Positions 28,164 to 38,253 are shown, counted from the stretch's first letter. The stretch is 64,000 nucleotides of DNA from Bacteroidota bacterium (GCA_024642705.1 JAHEAQ010000003.1:38967-102966), one strand, 5' to 3'. Notes: generated by a model not told the origin, from the letters alone. A program made the numbers and translations.

Positions 28164-28171
28164 TAATTTTG
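28164..28171 (+). promoter_or_regulatory. Putative -7 box for purL
   Basis: TAATTTTG matches TAnnTTTG, 29 bases before the purL ATG, giving a leader of about 22 bases. No TTG at the right spacing, so support is partial. Confidence 0.4.
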
Positions 28172-28200
28172 GCCTTTGATTAACCTTAAATAAAGTCTTA

Positions 28201-31200
28201 ATGATCCTTTTCTTTGAGAACTCCTCCAAAGCACTTTTCTTAGTTCAAACAAAAAACGCCCTTAATCCTGCCGACCTGCCAAAACTAAAATGGTTGTTTG
28301 GAAATGGAATTTTAATCGATAAAAAAGAACTAACCGGCTATTATGTTGGCCCAAGAGCTAATATGATTACTCCTTGGAGTACAAACGCTGTTGAAATAAC
28401 ACAAAATATGCTAATTTCAGGTATTCAAAGAATTGAGCAATTCATTGAAGTAACCTCAGATTTTGCAGATTTCGACCCAATGCTTTCTCAAAAATACGCT
28501 GGAATTAAGCAAAACATTTTTGAAATCAATACTGAACCAACTGACATTAAATATATTGACAATATAGATTCATATAATCAACAAGAAGGACTTTCGTTGA
28601 ATCCAGAAGAAGTGCAATATCTTAATGAACTATCTACCAAATTGAATCGAAAATTAACAGATTCAGAAGTTTTTGGCTTTTCTCAAGTGAATAGCGAACA
28701 TTGCAGGCATAAGATTTTCAATGGAACATTTATAATTGATGGCAAAGAAATGCCAAATTCCCTTTTCAAATTGATCAAAAAAACATCTCTTGAAAATCCT
28801 AACGAAATTGTTTCTGCTTACAAAGACAATGTAGCTTTTATTAATGGACCAAAAATAAATCAATTCGCGCCTGAAAAACCCGAAGTGCCATCTTATTATA
28901 AATTGTCAGAATTTGATTCAGTGTTATCATTAAAGGCTGAAACCCATAATTTCCCGACAACGGTTGAACCTTTTAATGGTGCTGCAACTGGATCAGGCGG
29001 CGAAATTAGAGATAGATTGGCAGGTGGAAAAGGATCGATTCCTATGGCGGGAACAGCTGTTTATATGACTTCTTATTCTAGGCTAGAAGACGACAGAAAA
29101 TGGGAAAAAGGTATGGAAGAACGAAAGTGGTTGTACCAAAGTCCTATTCAAATACTAATTAAAGCTTCTAATGGAGCTTCAGATTTCGGCAACAAGTTTG
29201 GGCAACCATTGATTGCTGGTTCCGTATTTACTTTTGAACATGACGAAAATGACAGACCTTTAGCCTTTGACAAAGTGATAATGCTTGCAGGTGGCATCGG
29301 TTATGGAAAAAAAGATCAAGCTCAGAAAGGAAAACCACAAAAAGGAGATAAAATTGTCATACTTGGAGGAGATAATTATAGAATTGGAATGGGTGGAGCT
29401 GCAGTTTCTTCGGCCGATACAGGGCAACTAGGAACAGGAATCGAATTAAATGCAGTTCAACGATCAAATCCAGAAATGCAAAAAAGAGCGGCTAACACCA
29501 TCCGTGCAATGGTCGAAAATGATGTAAATAAGATCGTCTCCATTCATGACCACGGTGCTGGAGGACATTTGAATTGCCTTTCAGAATTAGTGGAAGAGAC
29601 AGGAGGAGTTATTAATATTGATTCCTTGCCCATTGGTGACCCAACACTTTCATATAAAGAAATTATTGGAAATGAATCTCAGGAGCGGATGGGGCTTGTT
29701 ATTAGGGATCAAGATTTTGAACTATTAAAAAAAATAGCAGACCGTGAAAGGGCTCCAATATATGAGGTGGGACAAGTTACAGGAGACCATAGATTTTCAT
29801 TTGAATCTCTAAAAAAAGGATTAAAACCAATGAATTTGGCATTAGAAGATATGTTTGGCAGTTCACCCAAGACTGTTATGAATGACCGAAATATCAATAC
29901 TGAATATAGATCTTTGATTTATGACAACAGCCAAATCTATGAATATCTTACCCAAATTCTAAAACTAGAATCAGTGGCTTGTAAGGATTGGTTAACTAAT
30001 AAAGTGGACAGATGTGTTGGTGGAAAAGTTGCCAAACAACAATGCGTTGGTCCATTGCAATTACCTTTGAACAATTGCGGCGTTATGGCTCTTGATTTTG
30101 ATGGCAAATCTGGCGTTGCAACTTCAATTGGGCATGCTCCAATTCCATCATTAATTGATCCAGTTGAAGGAGCAAAAATTGCAATTGTTGAAGCCCTAAC
30201 CAACATAATATGGGCACCATTAGAAAAAGGGATTAAATCTGTTTCTCTTTCTGCAAATTGGATGTGGCCTTGCAAAAATGAGGGTGAAGATGCCAGACTT
30301 TATAATGCAGTTCAAGCAGTTTCTGATTTTGCAATTCAACTTGGAATTAATATTCCTACTGGTAAGGATTCTTTATCAATGGCTCAGAAGTATAAAGACA
30401 AAACTGTGCTTGCTCCAGGAACAGTTATAATTTCCGCGGGAGGTCATTGTGATGACATTAGCAAAATAGTTGAACCATTATTGAAGCATTCTGAAGATTC
30501 TATCTATTATATTCCATTAAGTGACGAAAAATTTGCTTTAGGAGGAAGTGCTTTAGCTCAAATATTGAATTCTATTGGGAATGAAGTACCTAATATTATC
30601 GGTTCCGAGGAAATCATTTCAATATTTAATACCATTCAAAATGCTATCAAAAAAGATCTAATACTTTCAGGTCATGATGTGTCAACAGGAGGATTAATCA
30701 CAACACTTTTAGAAATGTGTTTTTCCGCCAACCAATTAGGTGCTTCAATTGACTTGACATCAGCACAAGAAACAGATACAGTCCGTTTGCTTTTCTCTGA
30801 ACAACCTGCCCTTGTCATTCAAGCTAAATCAGAAATCGAAGATTTATTAATTGATGCAAATATTAGGCATTACCATATAGGACACAGTACCAAAAAAGCA
30901 GAATTGAAAATCAACACTTCAACTGAAAATCTATCATTTGACATAGCTATGTTTAGAGATATTTGGTACGAAACATCTTATCTTTTAGATAAAAAGCAAT
31001 CTGGTGAAAAATTAGCATTGAAAAGGTATGAAAATTATAAAAAACAGGATTTAAAATATATTTTTCCAACTCATTTCCATGGCAGAATACCAGATAGAAA
31101 TAGTGTAAACAATAAACCTATAGCAGCCATTTTAAGAGAAAAAGGGAGTAATTCAGAAAGAGAGATGGCAAATGCACTTTTCCAAGCTGGTTTTGAAGTT

Positions 31201-31866
31201 CGAGATGTTCATATGACTGATTTGATTTTTGGAAGAGAAACATTGGAAGATGTCCAATTTCTTGGTGCGGTGGGAGGTTTTTCAAATAGTGATGTCCTTG
31301 GTTCAGCAAAAGGATGGGCAGGTGCATTTTTGTACAATCCTTTGGCAAAGAAAGCACTAGACAGTTTTTTTGCAAGAAAAAATACGCTATCCGTAGGAAT
31401 TTGCAATGGTTGTCAATTATTTCTAGAATTAGATCTGATAAACCCAGAACATAAGGAATTGGCCAAAATGGATTACAATGAAAGCCACAAGCATGAAAGT
31501 GCATTTACTTCGGTAGAAATTCAAGAAAACAATTCAGTCATGCTGAGCTCGCTAGCTGGAAGTACTCTTGGGGTTTGGATTTCGCATGGCGAAGGAAAAT
31601 TCAAAATGCCAATGGGCGAACAAAGTTATAATATTGTTGCAAAGTATGGATATAATGAATATCCATCCAATCCAAATGGAAGTGATTATAACACCGCAAT
31701 GATATGCAGTCCTGATGGAAGACATCTAGCAACAATGCCACACATAGAGCGATCATTCTATCCATGGAATTGGGCTTATTATCCTGAAAATAAAAAAGAT
31801 GCTGTTTCTCCTTGGGCAGAAGCCTTTATCAATGCAAGAAAATGGCTAGAAAATCATAACGACTAA
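28201..31866 (+). CDS. purL: Phosphoribosylformylglycinamidine synthase, single-chain
   Basis: Fourth step of purine synthesis: converts FGAR to FGAM with glutamine and ATP, in the cytosol. At 1221 residues this is the large single-chain form that fuses the synthetase and the glutaminase. Motifs: FGFSQVNSEHCRHKIF (N-terminal half), LKAETHNFPT, GAATGSGGEIRD, and a C-terminal class I glutaminase with the nucleophile in VGICNGCQ (Cys1068) and the His/Glu pair in MPHIERSFYPW. Monocistronic; it converges with sucA on a shared hairpin terminator. Confidence 0.97.
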   Translation: MILFFENSSKALFLVQTKNALNPADLPKLKWLFGNGILIDKKELTGYYVGPRANMITPWSTNAVEITQNMLISGIQRIEQFIEVTSDFADFDPMLSQKYAGIKQNIFEINTEPTDIKYIDNIDSYNQQEGLSLNPEEVQYLNELSTKLNRKLTDSEVFGFSQVNSEHCRHKIFNGTFIIDGKEMPNSLFKLIKKTSLENPNEIVSAYKDNVAFINGPKINQFAPEKPEVPSYYKLSEFDSVLSLKAETHNFPTTVEPFNGAATGSGGEIRDRLAGGKGSIPMAGTAVYMTSYSRLEDDRKWEKGMEERKWLYQSPIQILIKASNGASDFGNKFGQPLIAGSVFTFEHDENDRPLAFDKVIMLAGGIGYGKKDQAQKGKPQKGDKIVILGGDNYRIGMGGAAVSSADTGQLGTGIELNAVQRSNPEMQKRAANTIRAMVENDVNKIVSIHDHGAGGHLNCLSELVEETGGVINIDSLPIGDPTLSYKEIIGNESQERMGLVIRDQDFELLKKIADRERAPIYEVGQVTGDHRFSFESLKKGLKPMNLALEDMFGSSPKTVMNDRNINTEYRSLIYDNSQIYEYLTQILKLESVACKDWLTNKVDRCVGGKVAKQQCVGPLQLPLNNCGVMALDFDGKSGVATSIGHAPIPSLIDPVEGAKIAIVEALTNIIWAPLEKGIKSVSLSANWMWPCKNEGEDARLYNAVQAVSDFAIQLGINIPTGKDSLSMAQKYKDKTVLAPGTVIISAGGHCDDISKIVEPLLKHSEDSIYYIPLSDEKFALGGSALAQILNSIGNEVPNIIGSEEIISIFNTIQNAIKKDLILSGHDVSTGGLITTLLEMCFSANQLGASIDLTSAQETDTVRLLFSEQPALVIQAKSEIEDLLIDANIRHYHIGHSTKKAELKINTSTENLSFDIAMFRDIWYETSYLLDKKQSGEKLALKRYENYKKQDLKYIFPTHFHGRIPDRNSVNNKPIAAILREKGSNSEREMANALFQAGFEVRDVHMTDLIFGRETLEDVQFLGAVGGFSNSDVLGSAKGWAGAFLYNPLAKKALDSFFARKNTLSVGICNGCQLFLELDLINPEHKELAKMDYNESHKHESAFTSVEIQENNSVMLSSLAGSTLGVWISHGEGKFKMPMGEQSYNIVAKYGYNEYPSNPNGSDYNTAMICSPDGRHLATMPHIERSFYPWNWAYYPENKKDAVSPWAEAFINARKWLENHND

Positions 31867-31884
31867 TCTCTATATTATGAGGTC

Positions 31885-31925
31885 AAAAAAATTAGCAGCC
31901 TCAAAATTGATTTGAGGCTGCTAAT
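31885..31925 (-). terminator. Hairpin terminator between purL and sucA
   Basis: A perfect 15-base inverted repeat, ATTAGCAGCCTCAAA (31891-31905) and its complement (31911-31925), with a five-base loop. On the minus strand it is followed by TTTTTT, so it best serves sucA; it may also stop purL transcription. Confidence 0.85.
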
Positions 31926-31979
31926 TCAATCCGATCCAAAAAATTAATTAAAAACCTCTATTTTGAGGATTGTAATAAT

Positions 31980-34703
31980 TTATTCAAATGCTTTTGCAAC
32001 AATAGCTTCTTGTTCAGCATCATGAACTTTCTTGAATCCAGTCGCTGGTGAAGCACTCGCCTTTCTAGAAATTACATCAATACTAGTTTTTCTCAACATA
32101 TTCAAAATATAAAACCACGGGCCCATATTTTTAGGTTCTTCTTGTACCCAAAGAAACTGAGCTTTCTTGTATTTTTCGAATACTTCAAGAACTTGATTTT
32201 CTGGAAATGGATATAATTGTTCTAATCTAACAATAACCACATCCGTTCTTTTGTCAACAATTTTCTTTTCTAAAAGATCAAAATAAATTTTACCAGAACA
32301 AAAGAGTACTTTTTTTACTTTTGATGCTGGTTCATGATCAACTAAAATTTCTTGAAAATTATTACCTGTTGTAAATTCATTTATATTTGAAACACACACC
32401 GGATGCCTTAACAAAGACTTGGGAGAGGCAATTATTAGCGGTTTTCTGAATGGTCTTTCAAGTTGTCTTCTGATAATATGAAAGAAGTTAGCAGGCGAAG
32501 TAATATTTGCCACCGTCATATTGAATTCTGCACATGCTTGTAAATATCTTTCAAGTCTAGAACTTGAATGCTCTGGTCCTTGACCTTCATATCCATGAGG
32601 AAGCAACATCACTAGTCCGCTCATCCTTTGCCATTTACTTTCTCCAGCACTAATGAACTGATCAAAAATAGTCTGAGCGCCATTTGCAAAATCTCCAAAT
32701 TGAGCTTCCCATAATACCAATGCATCCGGAGTTGCCAAAGTATATCCATATTCGAAACCAAGAACTGCAAATTCTGACAACAAAGAATTGTAAATCATAA
32801 AACGCCCTTGGTCTTTGCTCATCCCTTCAAGTCGTACGTATTCTGCGAATGTTTTTCCATCGTTAAAAATAGCATGACGATGTGAAAAAGTTCCTCGTTT
32901 CACATCTTGTCCGCTCATCCTAATATTTTTTCCATCGAGCAAAATTGAACCATATGCCAACAATTCGGCTAAAGCCCAATCTAGTTGGTTATCGTCCAAT
33001 AATTTTTGCTTCCCTTTTTGAAGTCGGTTGATCTTATTTAGGAATGTGAAACCTTCAGGTTCTGTCATCAGGTGTTTCAAAACAAAATCTACTTGTTCTT
33101 TTGGAATTCCCGTATTTGGAGAAACCTCGAAATCCAAAGGATCTTTGGTTTTTTTCAATGATTTCCATGCTATTTCAGGTTCTTGATATTCGTACGGTAG
33201 AGATTTTTGCTTTAATAAATCAAGTCTCTCTTGAAGATCATTCCAAAAAGATGCTTCTAGCGTTTCTGCCAATTCCCTATTTACCTCGTTACTCTTCATC
33301 AATTTTTCAATATAAACTTCACGAGGATCTTTGTGCTCCGTAATTAACTCATACATTTGAGGTTGGGTGAATTTAGGATCATCCCCTTCATTGTGACCAT
33401 GCCTTCTATAACATACCATGTCAATAAACACGTCATTATTAAACAATTGGCGATATTCTGTGGCCAATTCAGAAGCAAATATTACTGCATCTGGATCATC
33501 ACCATTCACGTGAAAAACTGGAGCTTGAACCAAACTTGCTACACCTGTACAATAGGTAGATGATCTTGCATCATCAAAATCTGTCGTAAAACCAATCTGA
33601 TTATTGATCACAAAATGTATCGTACCCCCTGTATAATAGCCTTTAAGTTGGCTCATTTGCAGTGTTTCGTAAACAACCCCTTGACCAGCTATGGCTGCGT
33701 CTCCATGAATAAGTATTGGAAGTATTTTATCATAATCACTTCCATATAAAATATCAGCTTTTGCCCTAGCAAAACCTTCAACAACTGGATTAACGGCTTC
33801 TAAATGAGATGGATTTGGAGCTAACTTTAAATGTATTTTTTTTCCTGAAGTGGTTTCGACCTGCGAAGAATACCCTAAATGGTACTTCACGTCACCATCT
33901 CCAAAACTCAAATCTGGGACTGCAGTTCCTTCGAATTCGTTAAAAATATTTTCATATGTTTTTCCCATAATGTTGGCCAATACATTTAACCTTCCTCTAT
34001 GCGCCATACCAATGACTACTTCTTCCACTTTATCTGAAGCTGAAGCATTAATAATTGCATCAAGTGCAGCAATTGTCGTTTCTCCTCCTTCTAAAGAAAA
34101 TCTTTTTTGGCCTACATATTTGGTATGTAGAAATTTTTCAAACATGACAGCACCATTCAACTTTTCGAGAATCCTTTTCTTTTTCTCAATTGGCAATCCA
34201 AAATCATCATCTAAATCACGACCTTCGATCTTTTTCCGTAGCCACAATCTCTTTTCCCTATTTTCAATATGAGCATATTCGACACCCATATTTCCACAAA
34301 AAATAACCCGTAACCTGTCAATTATTTCTTGCAAAGTTGCATTCTTAAGACCTATTTCTTCACCAGCAATGAAAACAGTATTTAAATCATCTTTTGTTAA
34401 ATGGTAATCTTTCAAATCCAAATGTGGAGCTCTATCTCTTCTCGTTCTAATTGGATTTGTTGTAGACAATAGGTGACCACGCATTCTAAATCCATGTATA
34501 ATAGATAAAACACCAAATTCCTTTTCTGAATTTTCACTAGAAATTGCTTGATTAACAGTGCCATTTCCTTCAGATCCAAAATCAAAACCTTCAAAAAAAG
34601 TACGCCATATTTGGTCTACTTCTGAAGGATCAGATTGATATTTGGTATACATTGATTCAATGAAACTTGGATGTGCATTATAGACATATGAATAATCTGT
34701 CAT
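31980..34703 (-). CDS. sucA: 2-oxoglutarate dehydrogenase E1 component
   Basis: Thiamine-diphosphate enzyme of the TCA cycle that decarboxylates 2-oxoglutarate and passes the succinyl group to E2. The 907-residue length and start (YVYNAHPSFIESMYTKYQSDPSEVD, shown here by its pattern) are typical. Visible motifs are VVIGMAHRGRLNVLANI, HGDAAIAGQGVVYE with GYYTGGTIHFVINNQIGFTT (cofactor and metal site), and SSRLERYLQ near the end. No E2 (sucB) or E3 gene lies next to it, unlike the usual sucAB pair. Confidence 0.97.
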   Translation of the reverse strand: MTDYSYVYNAHPSFIESMYTKYQSDPSEVDQIWRTFFEGFDFGSEGNGTVNQAISSENSEKEFGVLSIIHGFRMRGHLLSTTNPIRTRRDRAPHLDLKDYHLTKDDLNTVFIAGEEIGLKNATLQEIIDRLRVIFCGNMGVEYAHIENREKRLWLRKKIEGRDLDDDFGLPIEKKKRILEKLNGAVMFEKFLHTKYVGQKRFSLEGGETTIAALDAIINASASDKVEEVVIGMAHRGRLNVLANIMGKTYENIFNEFEGTAVPDLSFGDGDVKYHLGYSSQVETTSGKKIHLKLAPNPSHLEAVNPVVEGFARAKADILYGSDYDKILPILIHGDAAIAGQGVVYETLQMSQLKGYYTGGTIHFVINNQIGFTTDFDDARSSTYCTGVASLVQAPVFHVNGDDPDAVIFASELATEYRQLFNNDVFIDMVCYRRHGHNEGDDPKFTQPQMYELITEHKDPREVYIEKLMKSNEVNRELAETLEASFWNDLQERLDLLKQKSLPYEYQEPEIAWKSLKKTKDPLDFEVSPNTGIPKEQVDFVLKHLMTEPEGFTFLNKINRLQKGKQKLLDDNQLDWALAELLAYGSILLDGKNIRMSGQDVKRGTFSHRHAIFNDGKTFAEYVRLEGMSKDQGRFMIYNSLLSEFAVLGFEYGYTLATPDALVLWEAQFGDFANGAQTIFDQFISAGESKWQRMSGLVMLLPHGYEGQGPEHSSSRLERYLQACAEFNMTVANITSPANFFHIIRRQLERPFRKPLIIASPKSLLRHPVCVSNINEFTTGNNFQEILVDHEPASKVKKVLFCSGKIYFDLLEKKIVDKRTDVVIVRLEQLYPFPENQVLEVFEKYKKAQFLWVQEEPKNMGPWFYILNMLRKTSIDVISRKASASPATGFKKVHDAEQEAIVAKAFE

Positions 34704-34863
34704 CTTAAATCTTTATTTTTATTAAAATCTTTTTAATTATAGAATGGAGAATATATAATTGTTATAACCCTTAATTTGTTGTGGATTAACCATACATTTC
34801 TTCAATTAAGGGTCGAAGATAAGGCCTAAACATATTATTTACATTAAAAAAAATTAAAAAAAA

Positions 34864-34893
34864 TTGTATTTCCAAAAAAAACATATAAATTTG
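34864..34893 (+). promoter_or_regulatory. Promoter of rpsT
   Basis: TTG at 34864-34866, 19 bases spacing, then TAAATTTG at 34886-34893 followed by CACCTCC: the complete Bacteroidota primary-sigma promoter pattern. Transcription should start near 34900, giving a leader of about 25 bases. Confidence 0.75.
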
Positions 34894-34924
34894 CACCTCC
34901 AAATAAAAATAGAATTTAAATTTT

Positions 34925-35179
34925 ATGGCTCATCACAAGTCCGCAAAGAAAAGAATTAGACAAGACGCAGTCGCAAGAATTGATAATAGATATTATAAAA
35001 AGACTGCAAGAACTGCTATTAGAAAACTAAGAAGCATGGAAGTAAAAGAAGAAGCAGCTACTTTTCTACCAAAGGTTATCAGCATGATTGATAAACTTGC
35101 TAAGTCTAATAACTGGCACAAAAACAAAGCTTCTAACTTGAAAGGCAAGTTGACCAAAATGGTCAATGTCTTAAGTTAA
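34925..35179 (+). CDS. rpsT: 30S ribosomal protein S20
   Basis: Small-subunit ribosomal protein that binds 16S rRNA. The 84-residue, strongly basic protein starts MAHHKSAKKRIRQDA and ends in a helical, lysine-rich part (NNWHKNKASNLKGKLTKMV), the standard S20 pattern. It is monocistronic, with a full promoter 30 bases upstream and a strong terminator 20 bases downstream. Confidence 0.97.
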   Translation: MAHHKSAKKRIRQDAVARIDNRYYKKTARTAIRKLRSMEVKEEAATFLPKVISMIDKLAKSNNWHKNKASNLKGKLTKMVNVLS

Positions 35180-35541
35180 AAGATCTAAAAAAATATGATA
35201 AAAAGGTGTGTGATCTTAATTGGTCATACACCTTTTTATATACCTACAAGATATATTGATTTTTATTTTATTCTGGCAAAGTTTTAGAATATTAGTTATG
35301 TACCCCCTTTTAGAAGGCTCTATCATTTAAATCCCCTATATCAATGGAATTGGAAAAATGAAGAGGTGCATAATTAAAATAATAATAGCACCATCTCCAA
35401 AAGCCTTTAGCGTATAGCTTTCTTTATTTATTTTACATACTCCATGACAGTTAATTTTTACTATACCCTATGTTGATAACTCCTCAAAACTATAAATGAC
35501 AAGAACGTTCTATTTACAATGTAACCTCTTTTACATTTTTA
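35180..35541. other. Intergenic region between rpsT and alkB
   Basis: Apart from the rpsT terminator at its left end I see no ORF, RNA gene or clear promoter box. The sequence is AT-rich with a short run CCCCC near 35301. Confidence 0.4.
35200..35237 (+). terminator. Intrinsic terminator of rpsT
   Basis: AAAAAGGTGTGTGA pairs with TCATACACCTTTTT around a ten-base loop, with one G-T pair; the stem itself supplies the T-run. Because it is A/T-flanked on both sides it may act in both directions. Confidence 0.85.
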
Positions 35542-36138
35542 ATGATGAATATAAATTCTAGAACCATAATAAACTTTGGAACAGACCAAACAATCTATTT
35601 TCCAAACTATTTTAATTCTTTTGAAACCCTTGAATTATTTCAGGTTTTGCACCAATCGATACAATGGCGAAATGATAAAATTAAGATGTTTGGAAAAATT
35701 TATAATATTCCAAGGTTACAAGCCTGGTATGGTGAAAATGATGCAAAATATTCTTATTCCAATATAAATCTGAGCCCCATTCCATGGACCAAAGAATTGC
35801 TTGAAATAAAGGCTAAAATTGAAGCAACCTGCAACACGGAATTCAATTCAGTGTTATTGAATCTTTATAGAAATGGTACAGATAGCAACGGTTGGCATTC
35901 AGATGATGAAAAAGAATTGGGGGAAAATCCGATAATAGCATCCATATCCTTAGGTCAAGAAAGAATATTCCAATTGAAACATAAAGTAGAAAATACTAAG
36001 ATTGATATCCTTTTAGAGAATGGAAGCCTTTTACTCATGTCTGGAACAATGCAAAAAAATTGGAAACACCAAATTCCAAAAACCAAAAAACCTTTGAATT
36101 CAAGAATAAATCTGACATTTAGAAGAATATATACTTGA
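35542..36138 (+). CDS. alkB: AlkB-like alpha-ketoglutarate-dependent dioxygenase
   Basis: Fe(II)/2-oxoglutarate oxygenase that repairs alkylated bases such as 1-methyladenine by oxidative demethylation. The 198-residue protein shows the iron-binding HSD (His119, Asp121, in GWHSDDEKELG), the distal His176 (NWKHQIP) and the 2-oxoglutarate-binding R-I-N-L-T-F-R at the end, plus the substrate lid region RLQAWYGENDAKYSYS. A second ATG directly follows the first, so the start may be 35545. It stands alone. Confidence 0.92.
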   Translation: MMNINSRTIINFGTDQTIYFPNYFNSFETLELFQVLHQSIQWRNDKIKMFGKIYNIPRLQAWYGENDAKYSYSNINLSPIPWTKELLEIKAKIEATCNTEFNSVLLNLYRNGTDSNGWHSDDEKELGENPIIASISLGQERIFQLKHKVENTKIDILLENGSLLLMSGTMQKNWKHQIPKTKKPLNSRINLTFRRIYT

Positions 36139-36267
36139 TTTCATCGATAATTGCTTACTTAGATGGAATGAATTTGTTAAAAATTAGGTTTTAAAGTTTG
36201 AATTAACAGATCAAAAATATTTAGAGAGAAATACTACCTTTGTCAAGAATAAAAATAAAGCAGTTGA

Positions 36268-36534
36268 ATGGACTTCAAAACAGATAAAAGCAGTTGGGCA
36301 CTAATTTTGGTTATGATGATCATTGCCTATTTTATAAACCCTTGGGCAGCATCTTCAACCTACCTCATGCTGGCAACTCAAATTATTGGATTGCCTTTGA
36401 CTCTAATCTTTTTGTCTTGTATTCCTGTTGTTATTTTTTGCTATTTTATTAAAATGATTCCAGATATTGATTATTCTATAAGGCTTGCATTTGTGGTAAT
36501 GATTTTTCTTTTAATCAAACATTTGCTTAATTAA
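36268..36534 (+). CDS. Small predicted membrane protein
   Basis: An 88-residue protein with three hydrophobic segments (about residues 9-25, 32-58 and 66-86) and no recognised family. The ATG at 36268 is the first in frame and the coding has a clean stop. It lies 58 bases before the M48 protease on the same strand and could be the first gene of that unit. Existence is likely but not certain. Confidence 0.55.
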   Translation: MDFKTDKSSWALILVMMIIAYFINPWAASSTYLMLATQIIGLPLTLIFLSCIPVVIFCYFIKMIPDIDYSIRLAFVVMIFLLIKHLLN

Positions 36535-36592
36535 TATTTAACATAATTCTTAGAACTATTATTAAAAAAATAAGTTTTTATAATAAAACAAT

Positions 36593-37444
36593 ATGTTAGG
36601 CAGTAATAGACAACGAGGCAGATATTATGGTGGTACTGGCGATCCTTATGACCGAAGAGGAAGGGGAGCAGGGACTAGTAGATTTAAGCTCTTTCTTATT
36701 ATTGGTCTTGCCATGGCAGCATTTCAAGCTTTTAAATATTATACAAATACACAAATAAATGCTGTTACCGGAGAAACTCAACGAGTGCAGTGGTCCACTG
36801 ATGAAGAAATTCAATTAGGTTTACAATCCCGACCACAAATGGCTCAACAATATGGCGGATTATATCCAGACCAAAGAGCACAGGACTTTGTGGACAAAGT
36901 TGGACAAAGATTGGTTAACACAAAAACAGCTAAATTGTCAGGATATCCATATGAATTTCATTTATTAGCTGATCCAAATGTGATCAATGCTTTTGCATTA
37001 CCTGGAGGCCAATGTTTTATTACATTTGCTTTATTTAATAAACTAAATGAAGATCAATTAGCTGGTGTATTGGGACATGAGGTTGGACATGTTATTGAGA
37101 GGCATGGCGCAGAAAGAATGGCAAAGAGTGGATTTATTCAAGGAATAGTGCAAAGTGTAATGATTGGAGCAGGGGGAGATCAATCTATTGCACAGATTGC
37201 TAATGTGGTTGGCAATTATGCTAGCATGAAATATGGACGAGATCAAGAATTAGAATCTGATAATTGGGGAGTCAAATTAATGATTGAATCAGGATATGAT
37301 CCTAAAGCTCTAATTGGAGTAATGGATATATTAGAAGAAGCTTCTGGAGGAAATCGAACGCCAGAATTTCAAAGTTCTCATCCGAGTCCAGAAAATAGAA
37401 GAGAAAAAATTTTGGAAGCAATTGAAAAATATAAAAATCTTTAA
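36593..37444 (+). CDS. M48 family metalloprotease
   Basis: A 283-residue membrane-bound zinc protease. After a basic, glycine-rich N-terminus (RGRYYGGTGDPYDRRGRG) there is one membrane helix (about residues 29-46), then the M48 core with HEVGH (residues 162-166), RHGAERMAK and the third zinc ligand in DQELESDNWG (about 217-225). It ends with SSHPSPENRREKI, a usual M48 (BepA/YcaL/LoiP-type) pattern. Likely role: quality control of envelope proteins. The Bax-inhibitor-1-like gene follows after 24 bases, suggesting one operon. Confidence 0.94.
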   Translation: MLGSNRQRGRYYGGTGDPYDRRGRGAGTSRFKLFLIIGLAMAAFQAFKYYTNTQINAVTGETQRVQWSTDEEIQLGLQSRPQMAQQYGGLYPDQRAQDFVDKVGQRLVNTKTAKLSGYPYEFHLLADPNVINAFALPGGQCFITFALFNKLNEDQLAGVLGHEVGHVIERHGAERMAKSGFIQGIVQSVMIGAGGDQSIAQIANVVGNYASMKYGRDQELESDNWGVKLMIESGYDPKALIGVMDILEEASGGNRTPEFQSSHPSPENRREKILEAIEKYKNL

Positions 37445-37468
37445 TAAAAAAAATTAAAACGTAACATA

Positions 37469-38212
37469 ATGTCTAGAAGAAAAATATTTGGAGGAAATAA
37501 TCCAATGCTAAAGGAAAGCACATTAGAAAGAAATTTTAATGATGCAAGCTATACTGGAATTGAGAGAATGACAGTGGCTGGTGCTGTAAATAAGTCAGTA
37601 ATCTTAACAGGAATTTTGATGCTTACTGCATTTTATGGTTTTACTAATCCAAGCCCATTATTTATGTGGGGAGGTGCAATTGGAGGATTAATCGCTGTGT
37701 TAGTAGCAAGTTTTAAACCAACTACTTCTCCAATAGCTGCTCCTATATATGCTGCTTTGGAAGGGCTATTTGTAGGTTCTATTTCTGCAATTTATGCAGC
37801 AGCATATGGCGGCATAATTGTACAAGCTGTAAGTGGAACAATTTGCGTATTGGCATCCATGTTAATTTTATATAAATCAGGAACCATTAAAGTTACAGAT
37901 AAATTGAGATCTGGAATAATGATGGCAACAGGTGCAATTGCATTGGTCTATATGTTATCTTGGATTATGGGAATGTTTGGAATAAATATTCCTTATTTAC
38001 ACCAAGGTGGAGCAATAGGAATTGGGATCAGTGTAGTTATAATTGGAGTAGCAGCAATGAATTTATTGTTGGACTTTGATTTCTTCGAAAAAGGAGAAGA
38101 AGCAGGCATGCCATCCTACATGGAATGGTTTGCTGGAATGGGTCTATTGGTAACTTTGGTGTGGTTGTATATTGAAATATTGAGATTGTTATCGATGCTA
38201 GGCAGAGACTAG
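37469..38212 (+). CDS. Bax inhibitor-1/YccA family membrane protein
   Basis: A 247-residue protein with about seven hydrophobic segments. After a soluble start (NPMLKESTLERNF) it shows the Bax1-I layout: AAPIYAALEGLFVGSISAIYA in the middle and the charged FDFFEKGEEAGMPSYMEWF near the end (aspartate and glutamate typical of the C-terminal pH-sensing region). The bacterial YbhL/YccA relatives are linked to membrane protease control or calcium leak. Here it is coupled to an M48 protease gene and is followed by a strong terminator. Confidence 0.92.
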   Translation: MSRRKIFGGNNPMLKESTLERNFNDASYTGIERMTVAGAVNKSVILTGILMLTAFYGFTNPSPLFMWGGAIGGLIAVLVASFKPTTSPIAAPIYAALEGLFVGSISAIYAAAYGGIIVQAVSGTICVLASMLILYKSGTIKVTDKLRSGIMMATGAIALVYMLSWIMGMFGINIPYLHQGGAIGIGISVVIIGVAAMNLLLDFDFFEKGEEAGMPSYMEWFAGMGLLVTLVWLYIEILRLLSMLGRD

Positions 38213-38228
38213 AAAAAACTTATATTAT

Positions 38229-38253
38229 AAAAAGCCTCTTTTTGAGGCTTTTT
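38229..38253 (+). terminator. Intrinsic terminator after the Bax-inhibitor-1 gene
   Basis: AAAAAGCCTC, a TTTTT loop and GAGGCTTTTT, continuing into more T residues; begins 16 bases after the stop codon. Confidence 0.9.
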
